Shown: piece after piece, positions 16,377 to 24,480 of the stretch
How the letters are laid out: each line of letters begins with the position of its first letter
Position numbering within the stretch: position 1 is the first letter of the stretch
Origin: JBBQER01 sp038320885
Lineage (GTDB): Bacteria > Actinomycetota > Acidimicrobiia > IMCC26256 > PALSA-610
DNA length: 54,678 nt
Direction of reading: 5' to 3'
Assembly (NCBI GenBank): GCA_038320885.1
Contig: JBBQER010000013.1
Coordinates: forward strand, 1 to 54,678
Made by a program: the position numbers and the translations under genes
Notes under the pieces: generated by a model
Seen by the model: the letters and a program-made list of their open reading frames with translations, nothing else
Told to the model about the DNA's origin: nothing
Database searches by the model: none

Positions 16377-16948
16377 GCCGGTGACTCGTTCTCCAGCCGT
16401 GCGAGCTTCTCGTGTTTATTGGTCGACTCCGGCTGCGGCTCCCCTTCGGTCGCCTTCGCCTGCTTCTCCTTGCGGCGGCGATGCCATTTCAGGCCGCCGT
16501 TCAGGGCCGCCAGGATCGTGTCGTTGTCCCGCGAGAGGCCCTCGTGCACCCGCTTCTCGAACAGCACGCGCATGATCGGGTTGAACGCCTCGTACTCCTC
16601 CGTGAAGTGCGCCCGCGTCCGCCCGCCGGCGATGGACTCGAGCCGGGTCCAGCCCGTCGCGTGCGACCACAGCGGCTTGCCGACCGCGTCGTAGCGCCAC
16701 GACTCGAACGGCGTGACCTCGGTCAGCCACTCCCACGACTGGCCGACGCCACCCGAACCGAGCCAACGCGGCACGGGGAAGTAGCAGTGGCGGACGAGCC
16801 CGTTGCCGTCCTCGTCGCCGGGATGGAGGATCTCGATGCGCGTCTTGACGTCCTTGGGCTGCGGACGGTCAGGCCCGCGGTACCAGAAGACGTTCCACAC
16901 CTCTTCGGGCGGCGCGTCGAGCTCGAACGAGAATTCGTGGCGTTGCAC
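16373..16948 (-). CDS. SRPBCC (polyketide cyclase/START-like) family protein
   Basis: 191 residues. It begins with the usual SRPBCC opening (HEFSFELDAPPEEVWNVFW), followed by strands such as IEILHPGDEDGNG and a long C-terminal helix (ALNGGLKWHRRRKEKQ). The last ~30 residues are charged and probably disordered. The fold binds hydrophobic ligands. Coupling with the acyl-CoA synthetase (4-base overlap) suggests handling of a lipid-like acid or its CoA ester. The start is GTG 16948, with TATCGT 8 nt upstream as a possible -10. Confidence 0.8.
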   Translation of the reverse strand: MQRHEFSFELDAPPEEVWNVFWYRGPDRPQPKDVKTRIEILHPGDEDGNGLVRHCYFPVPRWLGSGGVGQSWEWLTEVTPFESWRYDAVGKPLWSHATGWTRLESIAGGRTRAHFTEEYEAFNPIMRVLFEKRVHEGLSRDNDTILAALNGGLKWHRRRKEKQAKATEGEPQPESTNKHEKLARLENESPA

Positions 16949-16978
16949 GACCCGGCACGATACCGGTCAGAGCGGGCG

Positions 16979-17782
16979 CTATGCCGCGGCGAGCTGTTGC
17001 ACCGACGACGCGAGCGCGTCTTCCCAGCGCCAGTTGTGGTCGTAGTGATCGTTGGCCTCGACCATGATGTTGTACTGCCACCACAGCGCGTAGATGCCGC
17101 ACGTCAGCAACGTCGCCACGACGCGTCCGACGTAGTTGTGCCGCTCCTTCATACGGGACGGATCGGGCGCGGGGACCGGGGCGCCCAGCCGCGCGTAGAT
17201 CACCGACAGCTCGTGCTCGACCGCGCCCTCCGCTCGATCGTGGTCGACGAGGTCACCGTCGAGAAGGATGTACAGGATGATGTGCACCACCCCGCCCAGG
17301 ATCGAAAGGAGTGTCCACACGGTGGGGTCGCGGAACTGCGCGGCCTGCTGGCGCAAGACGCCGAGCTCGGCCGCGATGCGATTGAAGTTCGGCTGCAACT
17401 CGCCGCTGAGCCCTCTCGCCTCCGCCTGCTGCCATGCGAGCGCGGTCGCGGCGTCGAGCAGCTCGAGGCGGCGGGCATTGTGATCGCGTGACCGCCGCAC
17501 GAGCTGGTAGGTGACGTAGAAGCCAAAGATCCCGCAGCTGAGGATCGTCCAGCCCAACGCGGTCCAGAAGTCGAACCGGTAATCGGTCTCCGCGCGCCGC
17601 TGCCACGCGATGCGCACGCGCTCGGCCGGCGGCGGCGGCGCGGGCATGGAGCCGTACGGCGCCGCGCCGTACGCGGGCGCGGGGTACGCGGGAACCGGCG
17701 GCGGGCCGGGCGGGCCCGGCGGACCGGGCGGCGAACCCGGAGGGCCCGGCGGCGGCGGACTGGGCGGGGGAAGGTCAGTCAC
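16979..17782 (-). CDS. membrane protein with Pro/Gly-rich N-terminus (DUF4234-like segments)
   Basis: 267 residues from GTG 17782. Residues 4-30 are almost only Pro, Gly and Ser with PPGPPGPPG triplets resembling collagen, followed by a Pro/Ala/Tyr stretch to about 55. Three hydrophobic segments follow, at about 75-95 (WTILSCGIFGFYVTYQLV), 165-185 and 225-245 (VATLLTCGIYALWWQYNIM). The first and last resemble the G-I-Y/F-W pattern of DUF4234-type small membrane proteins. TAGTCT lies 7 nt before the GTG, suggesting a leaderless mRNA. The function is unknown. Confidence 0.75.
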   Translation of the reverse strand: MTDLPPPSPPPPGPPGSPPGPPGPPGPPPVPAYPAPAYGAAPYGSMPAPPPPAERVRIAWQRRAETDYRFDFWTALGWTILSCGIFGFYVTYQLVRRSRDHNARRLELLDAATALAWQQAEARGLSGELQPNFNRIAAELGVLRQQAAQFRDPTVWTLLSILGGVVHIILYILLDGDLVDHDRAEGAVEHELSVIYARLGAPVPAPDPSRMKERHNYVGRVVATLLTCGIYALWWQYNIMVEANDHYDHNWRWEDALASSVQQLAAA

Positions 17783-17789
17783 GCCGCAG

Positions 17790-17795
17790 AGACTA
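17790..17795 (-). promoter_or_regulatory. -10 element for the DUF4234-like gene
   Basis: TAGTCT on the minus strand ends 7 nt before the GTG at 17782. The same arrangement is seen at other starts in this window. Confidence 0.4.
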
Positions 17796-17857
17796 TGCAC
17801 GGCGGCGGCCAGGCGCGGGAGGTTGCCGCGCGCGTCGCGCCGGAGGAACATGGACCC

Positions 17858-19024
17858 ATGACCGACTCGTACGAGGCCCAGCCCGACGACCACTTCACGT
17901 TCGGGCTGTGGACGGTCGGCAATCGCGGACGCGACACGTTCGGCAACGAGACGCGCCCGCCGCTCGATCCGGTCGACTCGGTGCATCATCTCGCCGATAT
18001 CGGCGCGTACGGCGTGAGCTTTCACGACGACGACCTCGTGCCGCCCGGTTCCACCGCGGCCGAACGCGAGCAGATCTTGAAGCGGTTTCGCGTCGCGCTC
18101 GACTCCACCGGTCTTCAGGTGCCGATGGCGACGACGAACCTGTTCTCGAATCCCGTGTTCAAGGACGGCGCGTTCACGGCGAACGACCCGGATGTACGGC
18201 GGTGGTCGATCACGAAGACGCTCGACTCGATCGACATGGGAGTGGAGCTCGGTGCCGCGGTCTACGTGATGTGGGGCGGGCGTGAGGGAACCGAGTGCGA
18301 CGCCGCGAAGGACATCCGGCTCGCGCTCGACCGCTACAAGGAGGCCGTCGACATCTGCTGCGCGTACGCGCGCGACCGAGGCTACGACGTGCGCTTCGCG
18401 CTCGAGCCCAAGCCGAACGAACCTCGCGGCAACATCCTGCTCCCGACCGTCGGTCACGCGTTGGCGTTCGTCGAGCGGCTCGAGTGGCCCGACATGGTCG
18501 GTCTCAATCCCGAGTTCGCGCACGAGACGATGTCGGGACTGTCGTTCCACCACGCGGTCGCGCAGACGCTGTGGGCCGGGAAGCTGTTCCACATCGACCT
18601 CAATGGCCAGGTGCCGGGCAAGTACGACCAGGACTTCCGCTTCGGTTCGGAAGGCATCCGCGACGCGTTCTATCTCGTGAAGCTGCTCGAGGATTCGCAG
18701 TGGCAAGGCATGCGCCACTTCGATGCGCACGCGTACCGCACCGAAGACGACGCGGGAGTATGGGAGTTCGCGCGCGGGTGCATCCGCACGTACCTGATCC
18801 TGCGCGACAAGGCCCAGCGCTTCCACGCCGACACGGAGATCCAGGACGCGCTGGAAGTGGCGATGGTCGAACGTCTCGCCGAGCCGGCGCTCGAGACGAT
18901 CACACCCGACGCGATCGCGGCGATGCGGCGCGGCCCGCACGATCTCGAGACGATGGCCACGCGCGGCTACGGAAACGAGCGGCTCGACCAGCTCGTGACC
19001 GAGTTGTTGCTCGGCGCGCGCTGA
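17858..19024 (+). CDS. xylA: xylose isomerase
   Basis: The 388-residue enzyme converts D-xylose to D-xylulose in the cytoplasm with two divalent metals. The length matches the short class I enzymes of actinobacteria. The catalytic His motif SFHDDDLVPPG, the metal-ligand and Lys region ALEPKPNEPRGN, LNPEFAHETMSGL, FHIDLNGQ and MRHFDAHAYRTEDDAGV are in the expected order. ATG 17858 is chosen because GGAGGA (17842-17847) lies upstream and the protein begins like its homologues. xylB follows after 9 bp. No xylose regulator or transporter is seen in the window. Confidence 0.95.
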   Translation: MTDSYEAQPDDHFTFGLWTVGNRGRDTFGNETRPPLDPVDSVHHLADIGAYGVSFHDDDLVPPGSTAAEREQILKRFRVALDSTGLQVPMATTNLFSNPVFKDGAFTANDPDVRRWSITKTLDSIDMGVELGAAVYVMWGGREGTECDAAKDIRLALDRYKEAVDICCAYARDRGYDVRFALEPKPNEPRGNILLPTVGHALAFVERLEWPDMVGLNPEFAHETMSGLSFHHAVAQTLWAGKLFHIDLNGQVPGKYDQDFRFGSEGIRDAFYLVKLLEDSQWQGMRHFDAHAYRTEDDAGVWEFARGCIRTYLILRDKAQRFHADTEIQDALEVAMVERLAEPALETITPDAIAAMRRGPHDLETMATRGYGNERLDQLVTELLLGAR

Positions 19025-19033
19025 CGCCTCGTC

Positions 19034-20449
19034 GTGCCGCTCGTACTCGGGATCGACTCGTCCACCCAGTCGACCAAGGTCGAGGTTCGCGACGCGGAGT
19101 CGGGCGAGCTCGTCGCGCACGGCCACGCGCCGCATCCGGCCACGACGCCGCCCCGGAGCGAGCAAGACCCCGACGCCTGGTGGGACGCGCTGGGTGCCGC
19201 GATCGGAGCGGCCGGCGACGCGGCGATCGAGGCCGCCGCGGTGTCGGTGGCCGGTCAGCAGCACGGGATGGTCGTGCTCGACGCCGACGACACGGTCATC
19301 CGACCCGCCAAGCTCTGGAACGACACCGAGTCGGCGCCCGACGCACAGTGGCTCATCGGCAGACTCGGTAGTGACGCGGCGTGGGCCGTCGCGTGCGGAT
19401 CGGTTCCGGTCGCGGCCTTTACGATCACGAAGCTGTCGTGGCTGCACCGCAGTGAGCCCGACGCCTGGTCGCGCGTCGCGCGTGTCTGCCTCCCGCACGA
19501 CTGGCTCACCTGGAAGTTGAGCGGTGGTTTCGTCACCGATCGGGGAGACGCGTCGGGAACGGGATACTTCTCGGCCGCGCGGGACGAGTACGAGCTCGAC
19601 CTCCTGCGGATCGTCGACGGCGACGTCGACTGGACGACCCGACTGCCGCGCGTGCTGAAGCCGACCGAGCGCGCGGGCGCCACGACCGAGCTGGGCCTCG
19701 ACGCGATCGTCGCGCCCGGCACCGGCGACAACATGGCGGCGGCGCTGGCCCTCGCGTTGCGCCCGGGCGACGTCGCGATCTCGCTCGGGACGTCGGGCAC
19801 CGTCTACACGGTCAGCGAGTCACCGACCGCCGACGCGAGCGGGGCGGTCGCGGGCTTCGCCGACGCCACCGGCCGGTTCCTCCCGCTCGTGTGCACGCTC
19901 AACGCGACCAAGGTCACCGATGCGATGGCGCGCTGGCTCGGCGTCGATCTGACGGGTCTCGACACGCTGGCGCTCGACGCGCCGCCGGGTTCCACCGGTG
20001 TCGTCGTCGTGCCGTATCTCGACGGCGAGCGAACACCGAACCGGCCCGATGCATCCGGCACGATCACCGGGTTGCAAACGAGCACGACGAGGGAGCAGCT
20101 CGCACGCGCGGCGGTGGAAGGGGTGGTGTGCGGGCTCCTCGACGGCCTCGATGCGCTCACCCGCGTCGGCGTCCGCACCGACGGAAGGGTCGTTCTGATC
20201 GGCGGCGGTGCGCGCTCGCCCGCGTACCGACGGGTTGTCGCCGATCTTTCCGGGCGACCGGTCGTCGCACTCGATGCGAAAGAGCTCGTCGCGTCGGGCG
20301 CGTGCGTGCAGGCCGCGGCAACGCTGCGCGATTGCGACGTTGCGGCGGTTGCGGCCGACTGGATGCTGGCGCGCGGTGCGACCATCGAGCCCGACGCGAA
20401 TGTCGATCGCGCGGGCGTGCGTGCGGCGTACGCGGCTGCTCGCGGTTGA
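19034..20449 (+). CDS. xylB: xylulokinase
   Basis: The 471-residue FGGY kinase phosphorylates D-xylulose for the pentose phosphate pathway. It has the N-terminal phosphate motif LGIDSSTQSTKVEV, the xylulokinase signature SVAGQQHGMVVLD, LPHDWLTWKLSGG, GTGDNMAAAL with the catalytic Asp, ISLGTSGTVY and the C-terminal RVVLIGGGARSPAYRRVVADL. The start is GTG 19034, nine bases after the xylA stop, so the two form an operon. Confidence 0.94.
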   Translation: MPLVLGIDSSTQSTKVEVRDAESGELVAHGHAPHPATTPPRSEQDPDAWWDALGAAIGAAGDAAIEAAAVSVAGQQHGMVVLDADDTVIRPAKLWNDTESAPDAQWLIGRLGSDAAWAVACGSVPVAAFTITKLSWLHRSEPDAWSRVARVCLPHDWLTWKLSGGFVTDRGDASGTGYFSAARDEYELDLLRIVDGDVDWTTRLPRVLKPTERAGATTELGLDAIVAPGTGDNMAAALALALRPGDVAISLGTSGTVYTVSESPTADASGAVAGFADATGRFLPLVCTLNATKVTDAMARWLGVDLTGLDTLALDAPPGSTGVVVVPYLDGERTPNRPDASGTITGLQTSTTREQLARAAVEGVVCGLLDGLDALTRVGVRTDGRVVLIGGGARSPAYRRVVADLSGRPVVALDAKELVASGACVQAAATLRDCDVAAVAADWMLARGATIEPDANVDRAGVRAAYAAARG

Positions 20450-20453
20450 GGGC

Positions 20454-20459
20454 TACCGT
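20454..20459 (+). promoter_or_regulatory. -10 element upstream of the cystathionine beta-synthase gene
   Basis: TACCGT lies just after the xylB stop and exactly 6 nt before GTG 20466. The neighbouring sequence GGCTACC-GTCGA closely resembles the one before the LLM oxidoreductase gene (40807-40818). It suggests a leaderless transcript starting at the GTG. Confidence 0.45.
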
Positions 20460-20465
20460 CGAGTG

Positions 20466-21884
20466 GTGCCGATCGATCCGCCGCACGAGCCGTCTACCGA
20501 ACCGATGGACGCCGCCGACTCGATCCTCGAGCTGGTCGGGAACACGCCACTCGTCCGCCTCCGCCGGCTGAGCGAGGCCGAGAACCTTCGGTGCACGCTC
20601 TTGGCCAAGGTCGAGACGGTCAACCCGGGCGGCAGCGTGAAGGATCGGGTCGCGATCGCCATGGTCGACGCCGCGGAGCGTGATGGTCTCCTGCTTCGCG
20701 GCGGAACCATCGTCGAGCCGACATCGGGCAACACCGGCGCCGGGCTGGCGATCGTCGCCGCGCAGCGGGGCTATCGCTGCATCTTCGTGATGAGCGACAA
20801 GATGAGCGACGAGAAGATCGCGCTCCTGCGCTCGTACGGTGCCGAGGTCGTCGTGTGCCCGACGGCCGTCCCGCCGGAGGATCCGCGCTCCTACTACTCG
20901 ACCGCCGAGCGCCTCGTCCGGGAGACGCCCGGTGCGTTTCGTCCCGATCAATACTCCAATGCGGCCAACCCGCTCGCGCACGAGCAGACGACCGGCCCCG
21001 AGATCTGGTCCCAGACCCGCGGGCGGGTCACGCACTTCGTGGCGGGCGTCGGCACGGGTGGGACGATCACCGGAGTCGGGCGCGCGCTCAAGGCGCGCAA
21101 TCCGCGCGTTGAGATCATCGGCGCCGACCCGTCGGGCTCCGTCTACTCCGGCGGCACCGGCCGCCCCTACCTCGTCGAAGGCGTCGGTGAGGACTTCTGG
21201 CCGGCGACGTTCGATCGCACCGTCGTCGACCGCGTCGTCGAGGTCACCGACGCCGACTCGTTTCTCACCGCGCGGCGCGTCACCCGCGATGAGGGGTTGC
21301 TCATCGGGGGCTCGGGGGGCACCGCGGTGCACGCCGCGCTCGAGATCGCGCGTCCGCTCGGACCCGAAGCCGTCGTGGTCGTGCTCGTACCGGATTCCGG
21401 GCGTAGCTACCTGACGAAGATCTTCGACGACCAGTGGATGTTCGACATGGGGTTCCTGCGCGGCGAAGGGCCTGTCGCCGGGGATGTGCTCGCGGCGAAG
21501 GGCCACGGCATGCCTGCGCTCGTGCTCGTGCTTCCCGACGAGAACGTGCGCCACGCGATCACGGTCATGCGCGAGACCGGCGTCTCGCAGGTCGTGGTGA
21601 GTGTCACGAAGGAGCTGCCGCTCGCGGCCAAGGAAGTGGTCGGGACGCTGCGCGAGCTCGAGCTGATGGACCTCGCCTTCCGTGACCGCGAGGTGCTCGA
21701 GCATGCGATCTCCGAGATCATGACGCCGCCCATGCCGATGCTCGGGATCGGCGAGCCGGTCGCCCGCATGGTCGAGTGCCTCGAGCAGGGTCCGTCGGTG
21801 CTCGTGCTCGACGGCGGTCACCCGATCGGCGTGCTGACGCGCTCCGACGTGCTCTCGTTCCTCGCCGAACGCGCACTCCCGTGA
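20466..21884 (+). CDS. cbs: cystathionine beta-synthase
   Basis: The PLP enzyme condenses serine (or acetylserine) with homocysteine to cystathionine. The catalytic domain shows ELVGNTPLVRL, the PLP Lys in NPGGSVKDRVA, the TSGNTGAGLA loop and GVGTGGTITGVGRALK. The last ~125 residues form a pair of CBS regulatory modules (DENVRHAITVMRETGVSQVVV and GGHPIGVLTRSDVLSFL). GTG 20466 is chosen from the -10 spacing and gives 472 residues. ATG 20505, giving 459 residues and starting MDAADSILELVGNT, is the main alternative. It overlaps the next gene by 4 bases, forming a transsulfuration operon. Confidence 0.92.
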   Translation: MPIDPPHEPSTEPMDAADSILELVGNTPLVRLRRLSEAENLRCTLLAKVETVNPGGSVKDRVAIAMVDAAERDGLLLRGGTIVEPTSGNTGAGLAIVAAQRGYRCIFVMSDKMSDEKIALLRSYGAEVVVCPTAVPPEDPRSYYSTAERLVRETPGAFRPDQYSNAANPLAHEQTTGPEIWSQTRGRVTHFVAGVGTGGTITGVGRALKARNPRVEIIGADPSGSVYSGGTGRPYLVEGVGEDFWPATFDRTVVDRVVEVTDADSFLTARRVTRDEGLLIGGSGGTAVHAALEIARPLGPEAVVVVLVPDSGRSYLTKIFDDQWMFDMGFLRGEGPVAGDVLAAKGHGMPALVLVLPDENVRHAITVMRETGVSQVVVSVTKELPLAAKEVVGTLRELELMDLAFRDREVLEHAISEIMTPPMPMLGIGEPVARMVECLEQGPSVLVLDGGHPIGVLTRSDVLSFLAERALP

Positions 21885-23035
21885 CGCAGCATCCGGGAGA
21901 CGCGTTCGAGACGCGCGCGATTCACGCGGGGCAGGCGCCCGACCCGGCCACGGGCGCCGTCGTGCCGCCGATCAGCCTGGCGACGACGTTCGTGCAGGAG
22001 GCGGTCGGGAAGCATCAGGGCTACGAGTACGCGCGCAGTGGGAATCCCACCCGTGACGCGCTCGAGACGTGCATCGCGTCGCTGGAGAACGCGCGTCACG
22101 GCATCGCCTTCGCGAGTGGCCTGGCCGCCGAAGACGCGGTCCTGCGCACGCTCGATCCCGGCGACCACGTGATCATCCCCACCGACGCGTACGGCGGGAC
22201 GTTTCGTTTGGTTGCACGCGTGCACGAGCGACACGGCCTGGCGTGGACGGCGGCCGACATCGACGATCCCGACGCGTTGGCGGCCGCCTGGCGTGACGAA
22301 ACCCGGCTGGTGTGGATCGAGTCGCCGACCAATCCGGCGTTGTCGATCGTCGACATCGCCCGCGTCGCGGCCGTCGCGCACGAGCGGACCGCGCGGGTCG
22401 CCGTCGACAACACGTTCGCGACGCCCTTCCTGCAGCAGCCGCTGGCGCTCGGCGCCGACGTCTCGCTCCACTCGAGCACGAAGTATCTCGGGGGTCACTC
22501 CGACGTCGTCGGCGGCTTCGCCGCGATCTCCGATCCCGAGCTCGCAGACGAGGTTCGCTACCTGCAGAACGCGATGGGCGCGGTGCCGTCTCCCTTCGAT
22601 TGCTATCTCGTGCTGCGCGGGGTCAAGACGCTCGCCGTCCGCATGGAACGCCACTGCGCGAACGCCCGCGCGATCGTCGAGATGCTCCGCGAGCATCCGG
22701 CCGTGGAACGCGTGCTCTATCCCGGCCTTCCCGAACATCCGGGCCACGACGTGGCGCGTCGCCAGATGAGCGACTTCGGCGGGATCGTGTCGTTCCTCGC
22801 CGCGGGCGGTGAGGACGCCGCGCTCGACATCGTGGCCCGCACGCGCCTGTTCACGCTCGCGGAATCGCTCGGGGCGGTCGAGTCACTGATCGAACATCCG
22901 GCGCGGATGACGCACGCGTCTGCGGCCGGCTCTCCACTCGAGGTCCATCCTGCTCTCGTGCGGCTCTCAGTCGGCATCGAAGCCGCCGCCGACCTCGTCG
23001 CCGATCTCGGCCACGCCCTCGACAGCGTCGCCTGA
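21881..23035 (+). CDS. metB: cystathionine gamma-synthase / gamma-lyase (Cys/Met metabolism PLP enzyme)
   Basis: 384 residues of the Cys/Met metabolism PLP family. Key motifs are YEYARSGNPTRDALE, FASGLAAEDAVLRTL, the substrate-side ESPTNPALSIVDI, VDNTFATPFLQ and the PLP Lys in SSTKYLGGHSDVVGG. The C-terminal SLGAVESLIEHPARMTH is typical of gamma-synthases and gamma-lyases. It starts on GTG 21881 inside the stop of cbs (GTGA). That pairing favours reverse transsulfuration, homocysteine to cysteine, as in mycobacteria, so a gamma-lyase role is as likely as gamma-synthase. Confidence 0.9.
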   Translation: MTQHPGDAFETRAIHAGQAPDPATGAVVPPISLATTFVQEAVGKHQGYEYARSGNPTRDALETCIASLENARHGIAFASGLAAEDAVLRTLDPGDHVIIPTDAYGGTFRLVARVHERHGLAWTAADIDDPDALAAAWRDETRLVWIESPTNPALSIVDIARVAAVAHERTARVAVDNTFATPFLQQPLALGADVSLHSSTKYLGGHSDVVGGFAAISDPELADEVRYLQNAMGAVPSPFDCYLVLRGVKTLAVRMERHCANARAIVEMLREHPAVERVLYPGLPEHPGHDVARRQMSDFGGIVSFLAAGGEDAALDIVARTRLFTLAESLGAVESLIEHPARMTHASAAGSPLEVHPALVRLSVGIEAAADLVADLGHALDSVA

Positions 23036-23133
23036 ACCGGCCGCCGGGATCGGCCAGTCGGCGATCAATTACGCTGACTCTCGATCCGGGCCGGTGGTCC
23101 GGACGGACGGTGCAAGAGGACGGGCGCTGTCGT

Positions 23134-24480
23134 ATGAGAGCTCACATGACAATGGCGGGTCGGGCGAGGCGGGCCGGGGCGAACGCGTTGCTCGCGACGG
23201 CGTTGGTCGCCGCCGGCGGAGTCGGGAGTGCCGTGCTCACTCCGGCGCCGGCCGGCGCGGATGCGGCGGCGCCGCACGCCACCAAATTGAAGCTCTCGGC
23301 GCAGAGCGTGAACTTCGGTTTCCAGCGGGTCGGTACCGTCGGCCGCCTCCTGCAGGTCAAGGTCTCGAACTCCGGAACGACGCCGCTCACTTTGAACCGG
23401 ATCGCGTTCCAGAGCGGCAACCGCACCGACTTCATCGTCGCAACCGGCTGTTTCCCGACCGGGCAGCACCACCACCCCGTCACGCTCTCGCCCGGCGATT
23501 CGTGCACGCTCGGCGCCCGCTTCGTGCCGAGAGCGCGCACGACGCGCACCGCGATCCTGCGCATCGACGACTCTGCGCCCAGCTCCCCGCAATACGTGAC
23601 CCTTCACGGGGTCGGCACCGAGGGCTACTACATCGCCGGGGTCAGGGGCGGCATCGCTTCCTTCGGCGACGCGCGGTTTCACGGGGGCCTGCTCGCGCAT
23701 CCGCTGTCGGCACCGATCATCGGGCTGACCGCGACACCAACCGGCGCGGGCTACTGGCTCCTCGGCTCCGACGGCGGGATCTTCGCGTTCGGTGACGCGA
23801 AGTTCTTCGGATCCACCGGTGCCCGGCAGCTTTCGCGGCCCGTGCTCGGGATGGCGACGACCCCGAAAGGGAACGGCTACTGGCTCGTCGCGGGCGACGG
23901 CGGGATCTTCACCTTCGGTGACGCGAAGTTCTTCGGTTCGACCGGCGCGATGCGGCTCAACCAACCGGTCGTGGGCATGGCCCCGACGCGGTCGGGCAAG
24001 GGTTACTGGCTCGTCGCGCGCGACGGGGGGATCTTCACCTTCGGTGACGCGATCTTCCGAGGATCCACGGGTGCGTTGCGACTCGCGCAGCCGATCGTGG
24101 GCATGGCGTCGACGCCGTCGGGCAAGGGCTACTGGCTCGTGGCCGCCGACGGCGGAATCTTCTCGTTCGGTGACGCGAAGTTCTTCGGGTCGACCGGTGG
24201 TGGAGCGTTCGGGTTGATGACCGGCATGGCGGTGACTGCCGACGGCGGCGGCTATTGGCTCTCGAACTCAGCGGGTCAGATCTTCCCGTTCGGGAACGCG
24301 CCGTACTACGGCGACACCTACCGCGGCGGCTCCGGCGTCAACGTGTTCGCTTCGGTGGCCGCGACGGCACCGAAGCTGCGGCCGTCGGGCTTCGCGGGCG
24401 CGGTGCTGTATCTCAAGCACGGCTCCCAAGCCTCGGCCACGTTGCCGCCCGCGGTTCCGCGCCTCGACGCGGGCGCCTGA
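23134..24480 (+). CDS. secreted protein with ASH-like domain and GYW/DGGIF/FGDA repeats
   Basis: 448 residues. A Sec signal peptide covers about residues 1-43 (basic start, ALLATALVAAGGVGSAVL core, cleavage near AGA-DA). Residues ~50-155 form an Ig-like ASH/choice-of-anchor domain (NFGFQRVGTVGRLLQVKVSN, FVPRARTTRTAILRI). The rest is about six repeats of ~42 residues with the pattern GYWLVA-DGGIF-FGDA-FFGSTG, PVVGMA-TP-G, which should fold as a beta-propeller-like or solenoid surface domain. ATG 23146 is an alternative start. The role is unknown; cell-surface binding is a guess. Confidence 0.8.
   Translation: MRAHMTMAGRARRAGANALLATALVAAGGVGSAVLTPAPAGADAAAPHATKLKLSAQSVNFGFQRVGTVGRLLQVKVSNSGTTPLTLNRIAFQSGNRTDFIVATGCFPTGQHHHPVTLSPGDSCTLGARFVPRARTTRTAILRIDDSAPSSPQYVTLHGVGTEGYYIAGVRGGIASFGDARFHGGLLAHPLSAPIIGLTATPTGAGYWLLGSDGGIFAFGDAKFFGSTGARQLSRPVLGMATTPKGNGYWLVAGDGGIFTFGDAKFFGSTGAMRLNQPVVGMAPTRSGKGYWLVARDGGIFTFGDAIFRGSTGALRLAQPIVGMASTPSGKGYWLVAADGGIFSFGDAKFFGSTGGGAFGLMTGMAVTADGGGYWLSNSAGQIFPFGNAPYYGDTYRGGSGVNVFASVAATAPKLRPSGFAGAVLYLKHGSQASATLPPAVPRLDAGA

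Noticed and set aside
14859..16694. A 611-residue plus-strand frame opposite the acyl-CoA synthetase
   Set aside because: Antisense to a gene with full adenylate-forming motifs; low-complexity composition.
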